NCBI RefSeq assembly: GCF_003075395.1
Contig: NZ_QDFV01000002.1
Coordinates: 496,001 to 560,000 of the forward strand
Length of the DNA stretch: 64,000 bases
Direction: 5' to 3'
Origin: Microbacterium sp. TPD7012
Lineage (GTDB): Bacteria; Actinomycetota; Actinomycetes; Actinomycetales; Microbacteriaceae
In this document: positions 25,915-34,951 of the stretch, one piece after another
Layout: each line of letters opens with the position of its first letter
Numbering within the stretch: position 1 is the stretch's first letter
Position numbers and translations under genes: made by a program
Notes under the pieces: model-generated
Told to the model about the DNA's origin: nothing
The model's input: only the letters and a program-made list of their open reading frames with translations
Database searches by the model: none

Positions 25915-27123
25915 GTGATCCGCCCGCTCTCCCGTACGGCGCTGATCCTCGACATCGTCGGGGCAGCGCTGCTCTTCCTCGTCCTGACGCCCATGTCGGT
26001 CGTGTTCTACGGCCCCGGCACGGGCAACCAGGCGATCAACGGCGTCGCGGTCGGCGCCGTCGCCGTCTCGGGCTTCCTGATGTTCGGCGGCGTCGCGATC
26101 GGCCGACTCGCCCCGGGACTCGCACTCGCCGCCGCCTGGGCGGGTGCGGTCGTGCAGATGCTGGCGGGCTTCGGCCCGCTTCCGATCGACTTCGCGATCC
26201 TGCTCGTGCTCTACGCGACGTCTGCCTGGGGGACCAGGCGCGTGCTCTGGTGGGGGTTCGGATCGGCGCTCGGCGGCGGACTCATCGCCGCCCTGTACAT
26301 GGTCTTCGTCAACGGCGTCGCGCTCGGGCCCGGCACCGGCTGGGAGAAGCTGACCGCGGGGACCCTGCTGCTGATCGTCTCGGTGCTCGCCCTGGGCTTC
26401 GCGTGGGTCTGCGGTCTGCTCTGGCGTGTCGTGCTGCGCGCTCGGCGCACCCGCTCCGCGCAGCTGCAGGCGGAGTCGCTCGCCGCCGAGGAGCAGGAGC
26501 GCGTGCGCATCGCGCGCGACATGCACGACATCGTCGCCCACTCGCTGGCGGTCGTCATCGCGCAGGCCGACGGTGCTCGATATGCAGCCGCGACGAAGCC
26601 CGAGATGGCGACCGAGGCGCTCGGCACGATCGCCTCGACGGCTCGCGGAGCCCTGAGCGACGTGCGGATGCTGCTCACGCAGCTCCGCCACCGTCAGGGC
26701 GACGGGCCGCAGCCGACGCTCGCCGACCTCGAGGCGCTGTTCGCGCAGGTGCGTCAGGCCGGGGTGGAGCCGCTCGTCACGGTCGACCCGATGCCCCCGG
26801 GCGAGCCGCCGGGGTCGATTCAGCTGGCGGTCTACCGCATCCTCCAGGAGGCGCTGACGAACGCGATCCGCCACGGCGACGGCAGCGTCCATGTGCACCT
26901 GGCGTGGCTGCCGGAGCGCGTCGACATCGAGGTGCGCAACACGGTGTCCGGAGGAGCATCCGCGGCCCCCGGCGGGCACGGGCTCATCGGCATGCGCGAA
27001 CGGGCACAGCTCGTCGGCGGTAGTCTGCAAGCCGAACGCCGAGGGGCGCAGTTCGTCGTCCGCGGCTCGCTCCCGATCGGCCCGTCGACAGCCGCAGAGA
27101 CCCAGGAACGAGAGCACGCATGA
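25915..27123 (+). CDS. Two-component sensor histidine kinase (NarL-type partner)
   Basis: Membrane-bound kinase of 402 aa. About four to five helices in the first 165 residues form a small intramembrane sensor without a large outer domain. The HisKA_3 phosphoacceptor reads RIARDMHDIVAHSLAVV, with His at about residue 204. The ATPase domain has the N box in LQEALTNAIRHG and GHGLIGMRERAQLVGG. The stop overlaps the response regulator ATG (ATGA). Such kinases often sense envelope stress or peptides and control the neighbouring ABC exporter, here at 27869-30087. This last point is inference from order. Confidence 0.93.
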   Translation: MIRPLSRTALILDIVGAALLFLVLTPMSVVFYGPGTGNQAINGVAVGAVAVSGFLMFGGVAIGRLAPGLALAAAWAGAVVQMLAGFGPLPIDFAILLVLYATSAWGTRRVLWWGFGSALGGGLIAALYMVFVNGVALGPGTGWEKLTAGTLLLIVSVLALGFAWVCGLLWRVVLRARRTRSAQLQAESLAAEEQERVRIARDMHDIVAHSLAVVIAQADGARYAAATKPEMATEALGTIASTARGALSDVRMLLTQLRHRQGDGPQPTLADLEALFAQVRQAGVEPLVTVDPMPPGEPPGSIQLAVYRILQEALTNAIRHGDGSVHVHLAWLPERVDIEVRNTVSGGASAAPGGHGLIGMRERAQLVGGSLQAERRGAQFVVRGSLPIGPSTAAETQEREHA

Positions 27124-27755
27124 TCAGAGTCGTCCTCGTCGACGATCAGGCCCTGTTCCGCGCCGGCATCCGCATGCTCGTCGCCTCGCAGCCCGACCTC
27201 GAGGTGGTCGGAGAGGCCGGCAACGGACAGGAGGCGCTCGAGATCGTGCGCACCAGCCGTCCGGACGTGGTGCTGATGGACATCCGGATGCCGGTCATGG
27301 ACGGGCTGACCGCCACCGCGGAGATCCTGAATCGGCCGGAGCCGCCGCGCATCGTCATGCTCACGACCTTCGACCTCGACGAGGCCGCGGCCCGGGCGAT
27401 CCGCCAGGGGGCGAGCGGCTTCCTCCTGAAGGACGCCGACCCGGAGTTCCTGCTCGCGGCGATCCGCACGGTGCATGCAGGGTCCAGTGTCATCGCGGCA
27501 TCCGCCACCCGCGACCTGTTCGAGCACTTCTCCGAGGCGCCGAAGCCGGTGCCGCCGCAGTTCGCCGATCTCACCGACCGCGAGAAGGAGATCTTCGCGC
27601 TCGCCGCACGAGGTCTGTCCAACGCCGAGATCGCCGGACGCGAGTACCTCAGCGAGGCGACGGTGAAGACGCACATCAGCCGCATCCTGACCAAGCTCGC
27701 CCTGCGCGATCGGGTGCAGCTCGTCGTCTTCGCGTTCGAGCACGGCCTCGCCTGA
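27120..27755 (+). CDS. NarL/FixJ family response regulator
   Basis: Phosphorylation-controlled DNA-binding protein, 211 aa. The receiver domain has the acidic pair DD at 8-9, the phosphoacceptor Asp54 in VVLMDIRMP and the Lys in FLLKDADP. The LuxR-type helix-turn-helix reads LTDREKEIFALAARGLSNAE, then SEATVKTHISRILTKL. It overlaps the kinase gene by 4 bp and is its partner. The likely target is the ABC transporter operon starting 113 bp downstream. Confidence 0.95.
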   Translation: MIRVVLVDDQALFRAGIRMLVASQPDLEVVGEAGNGQEALEIVRTSRPDVVLMDIRMPVMDGLTATAEILNRPEPPRIVMLTTFDLDEAAARAIRQGASGFLLKDADPEFLLAAIRTVHAGSSVIAASATRDLFEHFSEAPKPVPPQFADLTDREKEIFALAARGLSNAEIAGREYLSEATVKTHISRILTKLALRDRVQLVVFAFEHGLA

Positions 27756-27784
27756 CGCCGAGCCACCCCTTTCGGCGCTCGGCG
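27756..27784 (+). terminator. Weak hairpin after the response regulator gene
   Basis: CGCCGAG (27756-27762) pairs with CTCGGCG (27778-27784) around a 15-nt loop. This is a modest stem without a T-run, so partial termination at best. Confidence 0.45.
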
Positions 27785-27868
27785 AGGGGACGCGATCATC
27801 CTTGCGATGTACACGGATGCCCCCTCCGGGCGACGCGCCGGGATGGACGCGGAAAATAGCGTCGAAGC

Positions 27869-28626
<758 letters not shown>

Positions 28627-28630
<4 letters not shown>

Positions 28631-30087
28631 CCGCCGTCGCCACGGTCGTCCCCGAGACCGCCGCCACCGGTCCGCGCCTCGCGTGGCTCCGCGACCGGGG
28701 CATGGGGGCGAGCATCCTCGTGGCCGCCCTGTCGGCGGCGTTCGGCGTGATCCTCGTCGAGGTCACGGCGTACATCGGCGCGGTGCTGCAGGCCGATCCG
28801 CTCATCGGCGACAGCGGCACCCTCGCCTTCATCGTGGGGATGCTGTCGATCCTGCTGACCGCGGTCGCGATGTATGTCGCCGCGATCGTCACGGCCAACA
28901 CGTTCGCGACGATCATCGCCGGACGCACCCGGCAGATCGCTCTGATGCGCCTCATCGGCGCGACCGCGCGCTCGCAGCGCGCGCAGGTCGGCAGGCAGGG
29001 CTTCCTCGTCGGCGTGCTCGGAGCGGGGATCGGGCTGCTCGCGGGACTGCTGCTGGCGGTGGTCGGCGTGCAGATCGGGTCCCAGCTCCTCGACAACGAC
29101 CCGACCGGGTTCTCGCTCGCGCAGCCGTTCATCGTGCTGCCGGTCGTCGGCGTCGCCCTCACCACCTGGGCCGCGGCGTGGGCCGGGTCGCGTCGGGTGC
29201 TCTCGGTCACCCCGCTGCAGGCTCTCGGCGGCTCGGTCGAGCGCACGCACGACGAGGTGTCCGGGAAGCCGGCGCGGCACATCGGCTCCTGGATCCTGCT
29301 GATCTCGGGAGCGGTGCTGCTCCTCGGCGGCGTCGTGATCGGTCTGGTGAGTCCGCTCGGGGTCGTCGTGGCGTTCGTCGGCGGCATCCTCTCGTTCACC
29401 GGACTCGTCCTCGGGTCGGTGATGTTCATGCCGCCGGTGCTGCGCCTGGTCGGGCGGATGTTCGGGTCGAGTGCGACCGCCCGTCTCGCGGCGGAGAACG
29501 CGCTGCGGTATCCGGAGCGGTCGTCGCGCATGGCGATCGGCGTTGTCATGGGCGTGACGCTGGTGACGATGTTCGCGGTCGCGCTGGAGTCGGCGAAGCG
29601 GCTCATGATGAGCCAGGTGACCGGAGAGATCCCGGAGGAGTTCTTCGCGCCGTTCGACGCGTTCGCCGCGATCATGATGGTGCTCGTGGCGGTCTCGGCG
29701 GTGATCGCGGCCGTCGGACTCGTCAACCTCCTCACGATCGGCGTGGTGCAGCGTCGCCGCGAGCTCGGACTCCTGCGGTCGATCGGACTGTCGAACGCCC
29801 AGGTGCGGACGATGGTGCTCCTCGAGGCGACGCACATCACGGTCACCGCGACCCTGACCGGGCTCGTCCTGGGCGTCGTCTACGGCTGGATCGCCGCGCA
29901 GTCGCTGCTCGGCTCCGTGCCGACCCTGCCGGACTTCACGCCGGCCGGACTCGTGGCGCCGCAGATCCCGTGGATCCCGGTGGCGATCATCGTCGTGGCC
30001 ACCGCCGTGCTCACTCTCGTCGCCGCCGCGACGCCCACCCGACTGGCGACACGAGTGGCCCCGGTCGAGGCGCTCGCCGCCGACTGA
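28627..30087 (+). CDS. FtsX-like ABC transporter permease
   Basis: A 486-aa membrane protein with two FtsX units: one near residues 60-190 (IAGRTRQIALMRLIGATARS) and one in the last 150 residues (GVVQRRRELGLLRSIGLSNA), each with the conserved coupling helix followed by membrane segments. It lacks the very large outer domain of BceB. With the ATPase it would form an export or mechanotransmission complex, plausibly controlled by the two-component system upstream. The substrate is not apparent. Confidence 0.92.
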
Positions 30088-30093
30088 CGCCTC

Positions 30094-30099
30094 TAGGCT
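30094..30099 (+). promoter_or_regulatory. -10-like TAGGCT, leaderless start
   Basis: TAGGCT lies 6 nt before the ATG at 30106. Confidence 0.58.
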
Positions 30100-30105
30100 G
30101 GACGG

Positions 30106-30765
30106 ATGTCGTCGCCGTTCGATCAGTCCACGTATCAGGTCCGTCTCGACTGGGGGACCGCGGGCCTCGCCCGTCTGGCCCCGGCCGACATCGTCGTGGT
30201 CGTCGACGTGCTGCGGTTCTCCTCGACGGTGGCGGATGCCGTCGCCGGCGGCCACGAGATCGACCTGTCCGACGCGGTGGAGTGGTCGACCAACGGCGCA
30301 GCCGTGGCGGCGGCCGCGAGTGCCGACGCCACGGTGCTCGTCGGCGGCATCCGCAACGCCTCCGCGGTGGCCCGGGCCGTGCAGACGGTGCAGGAGCGCC
30401 GGCAGGAGCGGACCTCGGTCGCCGTCATCGCGGCGGGGGAGTGGGACGAGGCGGGGCGTCCCCGGTTCGCGGTCGAGGATCACCTCGGCGCGGGAGCGAT
30501 CATCGCGGCGCTCACGGATCTGGGCATCGACCACACGGCACCGGACGCGGCGGTCGCGGCAGAGGGGTTCCGCGCGCTGCGGCGGGCCCTCCGTCATCTG
30601 CTGAGCGCGAGCGGCTCGGCCCGCGAGCTCGAGGTCGGGGTGCCGTCGACCGAGCGGATGGCGGCATCCGGTGTGGTGCCGACCGCGCCGGGGGATGCGG
30701 CCGTGCTCGACGCGGTCGACGTCGTGCCGGTGCTGCGCGACGGGCTGTTCACGCGTTTCGAGTGA
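30106..30765 (+). CDS. 2-Phosphosulfolactate phosphatase (ComB) family protein
   Basis: A 219-aa cytoplasmic protein matching the ComB fold: VVVVDVLRFSSTVADAVAGG, STNGAAVAAAA, AAGEWDEAGRPRFAVEDHLG and a small C-terminal helix. In methanogens ComB removes phosphate from 2-phosphosulfolactate on the way to coenzyme M. Actinobacteria lack that pathway, so this homolog probably acts on another 2-hydroxy acid phosphate. No coenzyme M genes are nearby. TAGGCT lies 6 nt before the ATG. Confidence 0.8.
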   Translation: MSSPFDQSTYQVRLDWGTAGLARLAPADIVVVVDVLRFSSTVADAVAGGHEIDLSDAVEWSTNGAAVAAAASADATVLVGGIRNASAVARAVQTVQERRQERTSVAVIAAGEWDEAGRPRFAVEDHLGAGAIIAALTDLGIDHTAPDAAVAAEGFRALRRALRHLLSASGSARELEVGVPSTERMAASGVVPTAPGDAAVLDAVDVVPVLRDGLFTRFE

Positions 30766-30777
30766 GCGGCCGCGCCT

Positions 30778-30837
30778 CCGACGGGAGGACTTCTCGGCGA
30801 TGGGAGGAGCCTCCGCGTCGCGTCCTCCGCCCGTCGG
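30778..30837 (+). terminator. Imperfect hairpin after the ComB-like gene
   Basis: CCGACGGGAGGAC (30778-30790) matches the reverse complement of GTCCTCCGCCCGTCGG (30822-30837) apart from a 3-nt bulge. A small GGAGG/CCTCC stem nests inside. It sits 12 bp after the stop and may end that transcript. Confidence 0.5.
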
Positions 30838-30889
30838 GGTGATCTCCGCCCCGGGCCGCGGGGCGCGCGCGGCCTCAGCGGTCGACACG

Positions 30890-30895
30890 TAGGGT
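30890..30895 (+). promoter_or_regulatory. -10-like TAGGGT, leaderless start
   Basis: TAGGGT lies 6 nt before the ATG at 30902. Confidence 0.5.
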
Positions 30896-30901
30896 CGTGG
30901 C

Positions 30902-31315
30902 ATGAGGTTCCTCCCCGCAGTCATCGTCGACGCCCTCTTCGTGCTGATCTTCGCCGCGATCGGTCGCGCGTCGCATCAGGAGGACCCGGCGGGATTCCTG
31001 CTGACGGCCTGGCCGTTCCTGGTCGCTCTGGTGATCGGGCACCTCGCGGCCGCACTGCTGCCGGGCAGGCCCCGCCGACCGTGGTCCCTGATGTGGGGTG
31101 CGGTCGTGTGGGTGGTGACGGTCGCGGGCGGGATGCTCGTGCGCGTCCTCGCCGGCGACACCGCGGAGGTGCCGTTCATCATCGTCGCGACGATCGTGCT
31201 CGGCGTCTTCCTCGTCGGCTGGCGCGGGATCGCGGCGCTCGTGCGGCGCGTCCGCGGCTCTCAGCCCACGGGTGACGCGGCCGTGGCCGACGACCCCGCC
31301 GAGCCGATCGACTGA
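30902..31315 (+). CDS. DUF3054 domain membrane protein
   Basis: A 137-aa protein with four hydrophobic segments. The sequence pattern (DALFVLIFAAIGRASHQED, then TAWPFLVALVIGHLA and RPWSLMWGAVVW) is typical of DUF3054 proteins, which are widespread in actinobacteria and of unknown function. The acidic, Ala-rich tail is probably disordered. It stands alone, with TAGGGT 6 nt before the ATG. Confidence 0.88.
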   Translation: MRFLPAVIVDALFVLIFAAIGRASHQEDPAGFLLTAWPFLVALVIGHLAAALLPGRPRRPWSLMWGAVVWVVTVAGGMLVRVLAGDTAEVPFIIVATIVLGVFLVGWRGIAALVRRVRGSQPTGDAAVADDPAEPID

Positions 31316-31339
31316 CCGGCTCTCGGAGGAGCATCGCGG

Positions 31340-31828
31340 TCAGCGCGGCATCTGGGCGGACAGGCGTGCGTCGGTCGTGATCTCGCGGCGCGTCCAGGAG
31401 AACACGTGCCGAGGGTCGAACGTGCGCGAGCACCGCGCGCACGAGGTCGCTCTCGTCGGGCGACGGTGGCGATACGTGACGTGTCCGGCCGGGCAGCGGC
31501 CGACCCACGGGGCGAGCTCGACGGCGGTCTCGCCGCGGTGCGTGGTGCCGCCGACGTAGCCGAGGTCGCGTGCGACGCCCTTCCAGGCCGGGCCGTGCGC
31601 CGCGGTGTGCCCGGCGAGGGCATGCGCGACCTCGTGCAGAAGCACCTGATGGATCTCGTCGTCCTCGAAGCGGGCGGCGAGATACCGCGACACGGTGATG
31701 CGCTTCTTCGTGTAATCGCACAGTCCGGCACGGCGCTTGGCGTTGTCGAAGCCGAAGGACCAGCTGTCATCCAGATGCAGCCTGATCAGTGCCTCGCCCC
31801 AGATGCGCACACGGTCAAGTTCGGCCAT
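31340..31828 (-). CDS. SprT-like zinc metallopeptidase-family protein
   Basis: A 162-aa protein with the HExxH zinc site (LLHEVAHALAGH) of SprT/SPRTN-like domains, followed by a possible zinc ribbon (CPAGH...CARC). Bacterial members are poorly characterised; eukaryotic relatives cut DNA-protein crosslinks. ATG at 31828 has TACCCT 6 nt upstream; an in-frame ATG at 31846 would add six residues. It converges with the DUF3054 gene. Confidence 0.85.
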   Translation of the reverse strand: MAELDRVRIWGEALIRLHLDDSWSFGFDNAKRRAGLCDYTKKRITVSRYLAARFEDDEIHQVLLHEVAHALAGHTAAHGPAWKGVARDLGYVGGTTHRGETAVELAPWVGRCPAGHVTYRHRRPTRATSCARCSRTFDPRHVFSWTRREITTDARLSAQMPR

Positions 31829-31873
31829 GCGCCCAGGGTAAGCCATGCCGCGGACATCGGGGCCGAGGCCTGC

Positions 31874-32401
31874 TCAGCCCGCGACGAGCTGCGTGGAGCG
31901 GCGCCGCTCGGCCGCCTCGATCGCGAGCAGCGCGGTCTCCAGATCGCGATCCTCCGCGCCGGACTCCCGCCGCAGGAACAGCGAGCGCTTGAAGCTCTCG
32001 CGAGCCGTCTCGTAGTCTTCCGCGTCATAGGCGTTCTTGCCGTGGTGGTGATGCGCGAACGCCGCGATCGACACCCAGCGCTGACCCTCCGCCTCATCGG
32101 CGCAGGTCGCCAGCTCCTGCTCGGCGGCGGCGTACGCGCCCCGGTACTGGAGGATCGTCGCGTGCAGCACCCGCGCACGCAGCACGTCCTTCCGGGTGCC
32201 CGCCATGCGCGCCTGCCGCACCGTCTCGTCCGCCAGTCGCAGTGCCTCGTCGAGCCGATCGAGCACCTTCAGCAGCCACACGCGCTCGAGCAGCGCGGGG
32301 AGGCTGCGCTGCGATTCGATCTCCGCGAGGCGCACCGCGCACTCGTCGAGATCGACCAGCTCGCGGAGGGTCTCCTGGTCGTATCCCTGGATCAAACTCA
32401 T
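31874..32401 (-). CDS. TPR-repeat hypothetical protein
   Basis: A 175-aa soluble protein made of helical pairs resembling tetratricopeptide repeats (LLERVWLLKVLDRLDEALRL, ATILQYRGAYAAAEQELATC, AYDAEDYETARESFKRSLFL). Such proteins are scaffolds for partner binding. No enzyme motif is seen. ATG at 32401 is preceded by AAGGAG at a good distance, so the start is firm. It may be transcribed with the SprT gene downstream (45-bp gap). Confidence 0.75.
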   Translation of the reverse strand: MSLIQGYDQETLRELVDLDECAVRLAEIESQRSLPALLERVWLLKVLDRLDEALRLADETVRQARMAGTRKDVLRARVLHATILQYRGAYAAAEQELATCADEAEGQRWVSIAAFAHHHHGKNAYDAEDYETARESFKRSLFLRRESGAEDRDLETALLAIEAAERRRSTQLVAG

Positions 32402-32507
32402 TGCTCTCCTTCCGCAGCGTCCCCGTTCAGTCTGCCTGGCGGTCGCGCGCTCCCCGGGGCGGCGCGCCCCGCACGTCGGCATCCGCTCTCCGGGATGTCC
32501 TTCTCGA

Positions 32508-32587
32508 GCACGATCTGCGGAGCCTGTCCCGATTCGCGGGCGTTCCGGGCGAGAACATCCGCAGATCGTGCCACCATCCGCAGATCG
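32508..32587. repeat. Three related inverted/direct repeat units in a gene-free gap
   Basis: GCACGATCTGCGGA (32508-32521) is the exact reverse complement of TCCGCAGATCGTGC (32558-32571), and a third copy, ATCCGCAGATCG, begins at 32576. TCCCGAT/ATCGGGA also match across the structure. The 223-bp gap 32402-32624 holds no gene, so this is either a folded RNA end of the PABS-like gene's neighbour or a dispersed palindromic repeat. Confidence 0.7.
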
Positions 32588-32624
32588 GGACGCCGCCGAT
32601 CCACGCGGCGGCAGCGGTGGGGGC

Positions 32625-33485
32625 TCAGCGCAGGAAGAGCGACGCGTCAGGGCGCGGGGATGCCACGGCGTCGGCATCCGTGACCACGCGCGCGCCCTGC
32701 ACGAAGGCGTCGACTTCGGCGCCCTGAGCGATCTTCGCGGGATGCGGACCGGCCGCCAGCATCCGCGGAAGCCACTCGGTCGGGAGCGGAGCAGCGGATG
32801 CCGCGATCACGAGGTTCCCGAATCGCCGCCCCTTCAGCACCTGCGTGTCGGCGAGGATGCCGATCTCGGGGAGCACCTCGGCGATCGTGGCGGCCTGACG
32901 CCGGGCGAACGCGAGGCCCGGCCCGTCCGCGACGTTCACCAGCAGCACGCCGGCCGGAGCGAGGAGTGCGGCGAGCTCGCGGTAGAACTCGATGCTGGTG
33001 AGGTGCGCAGGCGTCTGCGCGCCGGAGTAGACATCGGAGACGACGAGGTCGCAGTTCCCCTGCAGGGCGGCGGGGAGTCGGCGGACCCCTTCCCGTGCGT
33101 CGCCGATGCGGATGCGGATGCCGGCGCCCTTCGGGAGAGGCAGATGCTCTCGGACGAGCTGCGCGAGCGGCGCCTCGAGCTCGATCACCTGCTGTCGCGA
33201 ACCGGGACGCGTGGCATCGATGTAGCGGGGGATCGTCAGCGCTCCCGCGCCGAGGTGCACCGCAGTGAGAGGGCCGGGAGGCAGCTGATCGATCACCGCG
33301 CCCATGCGCACGATGTACTCGAAGTGCAGGTGGGTGGGGTCGTCCAGATCGACATGCGACTGCGGAGTCTCGTCGACGACGAGCTCGAATCCGGTGGTGA
33401 AATCGCTCGGCACGATGCGGGCGATTCCGCCGTGATCGAGGCGGGCCTGGGGGTGCTCGGTGTCCCGCGTTCGCATCCGTCCCAT
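32625..33485 (-). CDS. Spermidine-synthase-like (PABS fold) protein
   Basis: About 286 aa with the Rossmann fold of aminopropyltransferases and related methyltransferases (AVHLGAGALTIPRYI, QVIELEAPL, IRIGDAREGVRRLP, LVVSDVYSGAQTP). The usual GGGDG glycine loop is replaced by LGAGAL, so the standard putrescine reaction is uncertain; many actinobacterial homologs are annotated spermidine synthase without proof. ATG at 33485 has TAGGCT 7 nt upstream; a GTG at 33491 is also in frame. No other polyamine genes adjoin it. Confidence 0.8.
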   Translation of the reverse strand: MGRMRTRDTEHPQARLDHGGIARIVPSDFTTGFELVVDETPQSHVDLDDPTHLHFEYIVRMGAVIDQLPPGPLTAVHLGAGALTIPRYIDATRPGSRQQVIELEAPLAQLVREHLPLPKGAGIRIRIGDAREGVRRLPAALQGNCDLVVSDVYSGAQTPAHLTSIEFYRELAALLAPAGVLLVNVADGPGLAFARRQAATIAEVLPEIGILADTQVLKGRRFGNLVIAASAAPLPTEWLPRMLAAGPHPAKIAQGAEVDAFVQGARVVTDADAVASPRPDASLFLR

Positions 33486-33492
33486 GCGCACG

Positions 33493-33498
33493 AGCCTA
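33493..33498 (-). promoter_or_regulatory. -10-like TAGGCT, leaderless start
   Basis: On the minus strand TAGGCT lies 7 nt before the ATG at 33485. Confidence 0.55.
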
Positions 33499-33515
33499 CG
33501 CCCGGGCGCTGCGGG

Positions 33516-34772
33516 TCAGTTCTGCCTGCCGTTCGCGCAGGTCTCCTGATCCGCGGTCTGGCCCGAGACGCTCGGGGCGAGCGGGGCGCGGGTGGCCGGG
33601 GCGTCGGTCGAGGGTGTCTCGCCCTCCGGAGTCTCCTCCTCGGTCCCGGGCGCCGGATCCACCAGCTCGACGCCCTCATTGGTCGTCACGTCGCCCGTGA
33701 TCTGCACGGCCTGTCCGGCGCGCAGCGCGGCCCAGATCGTCTCGGCCGCGTCGTAGTCGGGCACTCGTCTGTCCTCGTCATCCGGGTCCACGAACACCGG
33801 ATACTGCAGGAACGCGAAGTCCGAGAAGGGCACGTCCTTGACCGAGAGGGCCAGCTGGGCCAGGCGGATCGGGTTGGAGAGCTCATCGCTCGGCTCGATG
33901 TTGTCGACCACGGTGTTGGCGAGGCCGAGCAGCTTCGCCGGGTCGGTGAGGACCTCGTCGCTCATGATCTTCTGGACCAGTCGCGACATGTACTGCTGCT
34001 GGTTGGAGATGCGGGCGAGATCGCTGCCGTCCCCGACACCGTGTCGCGTGCGGATGAACTGCAGCGCCTCGATGCCGGACACCGAGCGCATGCCGGCGGG
34101 CCAGTCGATGCCGGTCTGCTCGTCGCGGATGCCTTCGCCGCCGATGCAGACCTCGACGCCCCCGATCGCATCGGTGACCTCCATCACGCCGTCGAAACCG
34201 ATCTTGGCCGCGAAGGGGATCTCGATGCCGGTCAGATCGGTGACGCTCTTCGCGACGCAGGAGAGGCCGGCGCGCTGGTAGATCTCGTTGATGGCGGAGT
34301 AGTCGGTGGCCGAGGCGACCGATCCATCCGCCAGGGTGCACTCCGGCGTCGACATCATGAGGTCGCGGGGGAAGGACACGACGGTGACGTTCCGCGGCTC
34401 GGCGGAGACATGCACGAGCAGGTTGACGTCGTTGAGCACGCCCCCGTCCGCTTCCGAGCAGCGCTCGCCGAGCAGGCCGGTCGAGACCTCGCCGCACTCG
34501 TCGGTGCCGATGATGAGCATGCTGAACTCACCGGGGTAGGCGTCGATCGTCGGCGGCTCGACCTCGGGGGCATCCTCCAGGGTCACGGCGCCGTCGCCCA
34601 TGCGGTTGACGAGGTCCACGACGACGAATGCGACGACGGCGAGCGCCGACGTGAGGACGATCGCCAGCACGATGCCGGTGATCTTCAGGAACCGCGGGGC
34701 GGCGCCGCGTGTGCGCGTGTCCGCGTGGCGAGCGGCGGTGGATCGGTCGTCGTCTCGGGAGCGTCTGGGCAT
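33516..34772 (-). CDS. LCP (LytR-CpsA-Psr) family cell wall glycopolymer transferase
   Basis: Likely attaches teichoic-acid-like or other glycopolymers to peptidoglycan outside the membrane. The 418 aa have a basic cytoplasmic head, one helix (ITGIVLAIVLTSALAVVAFV) and an outer LCP domain: LIIGTDE, VVSFPRDLMM, and the arginine-rich active-site stretch FIRTRHGVGDGSDLARISNQ. The C-terminal Pro/Thr/Glu-rich tail is probably disordered. ATG at 34772 has TATGCT 6 nt upstream. Confidence 0.92.
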   Translation of the reverse strand: MPRRSRDDDRSTAARHADTRTRGAAPRFLKITGIVLAIVLTSALAVVAFVVVDLVNRMGDGAVTLEDAPEVEPPTIDAYPGEFSMLIIGTDECGEVSTGLLGERCSEADGGVLNDVNLLVHVSAEPRNVTVVSFPRDLMMSTPECTLADGSVASATDYSAINEIYQRAGLSCVAKSVTDLTGIEIPFAAKIGFDGVMEVTDAIGGVEVCIGGEGIRDEQTGIDWPAGMRSVSGIEALQFIRTRHGVGDGSDLARISNQQQYMSRLVQKIMSDEVLTDPAKLLGLANTVVDNIEPSDELSNPIRLAQLALSVKDVPFSDFAFLQYPVFVDPDDEDRRVPDYDAAETIWAALRAGQAVQITGDVTTNEGVELVDPAPGTEEETPEGETPSTDAPATRAPLAPSVSGQTADQETCANGRQN

Positions 34773-34778
34773 CCGGTG

Positions 34779-34784
34779 AGCATA
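34779..34784 (-). promoter_or_regulatory. -10-like TATGCT, leaderless start
   Basis: On the minus strand TATGCT lies 6 nt before the ATG of the LCP gene. Confidence 0.55.
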
Positions 34785-34861
34785 CCCACGGCAGTGCACG
34801 ACCAGCCGAGAAGGTGCAGGGAAGCCCGATGTTACGGGCGCGTGACGATTGTGAGAGTAAC

Positions 34862-34890
34862 TTGCAGCGAATTAGTTAGTCGTGGATACT
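34862..34890 (+). promoter_or_regulatory. Promoter TTGCAG-17-GATACT for the sugar ABC operon
   Basis: A good -35 (34862-34867) and -10 (34885-34890) are 17 bp apart, giving a leader of about 55 nt. An inverted pair TAACT/AGTTA (34858-34862 and 34874-34878) overlaps the -35 and could be a regulator site, perhaps for the RpiR protein encoded at 39581. Confidence 0.7.
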
Positions 34891-34951
34891 TTTTCCTATC
34901 CGGTGAGCACCCGATGCCCGCCAGGAGAAATTTCGAAGAGGAGATCCCCTG

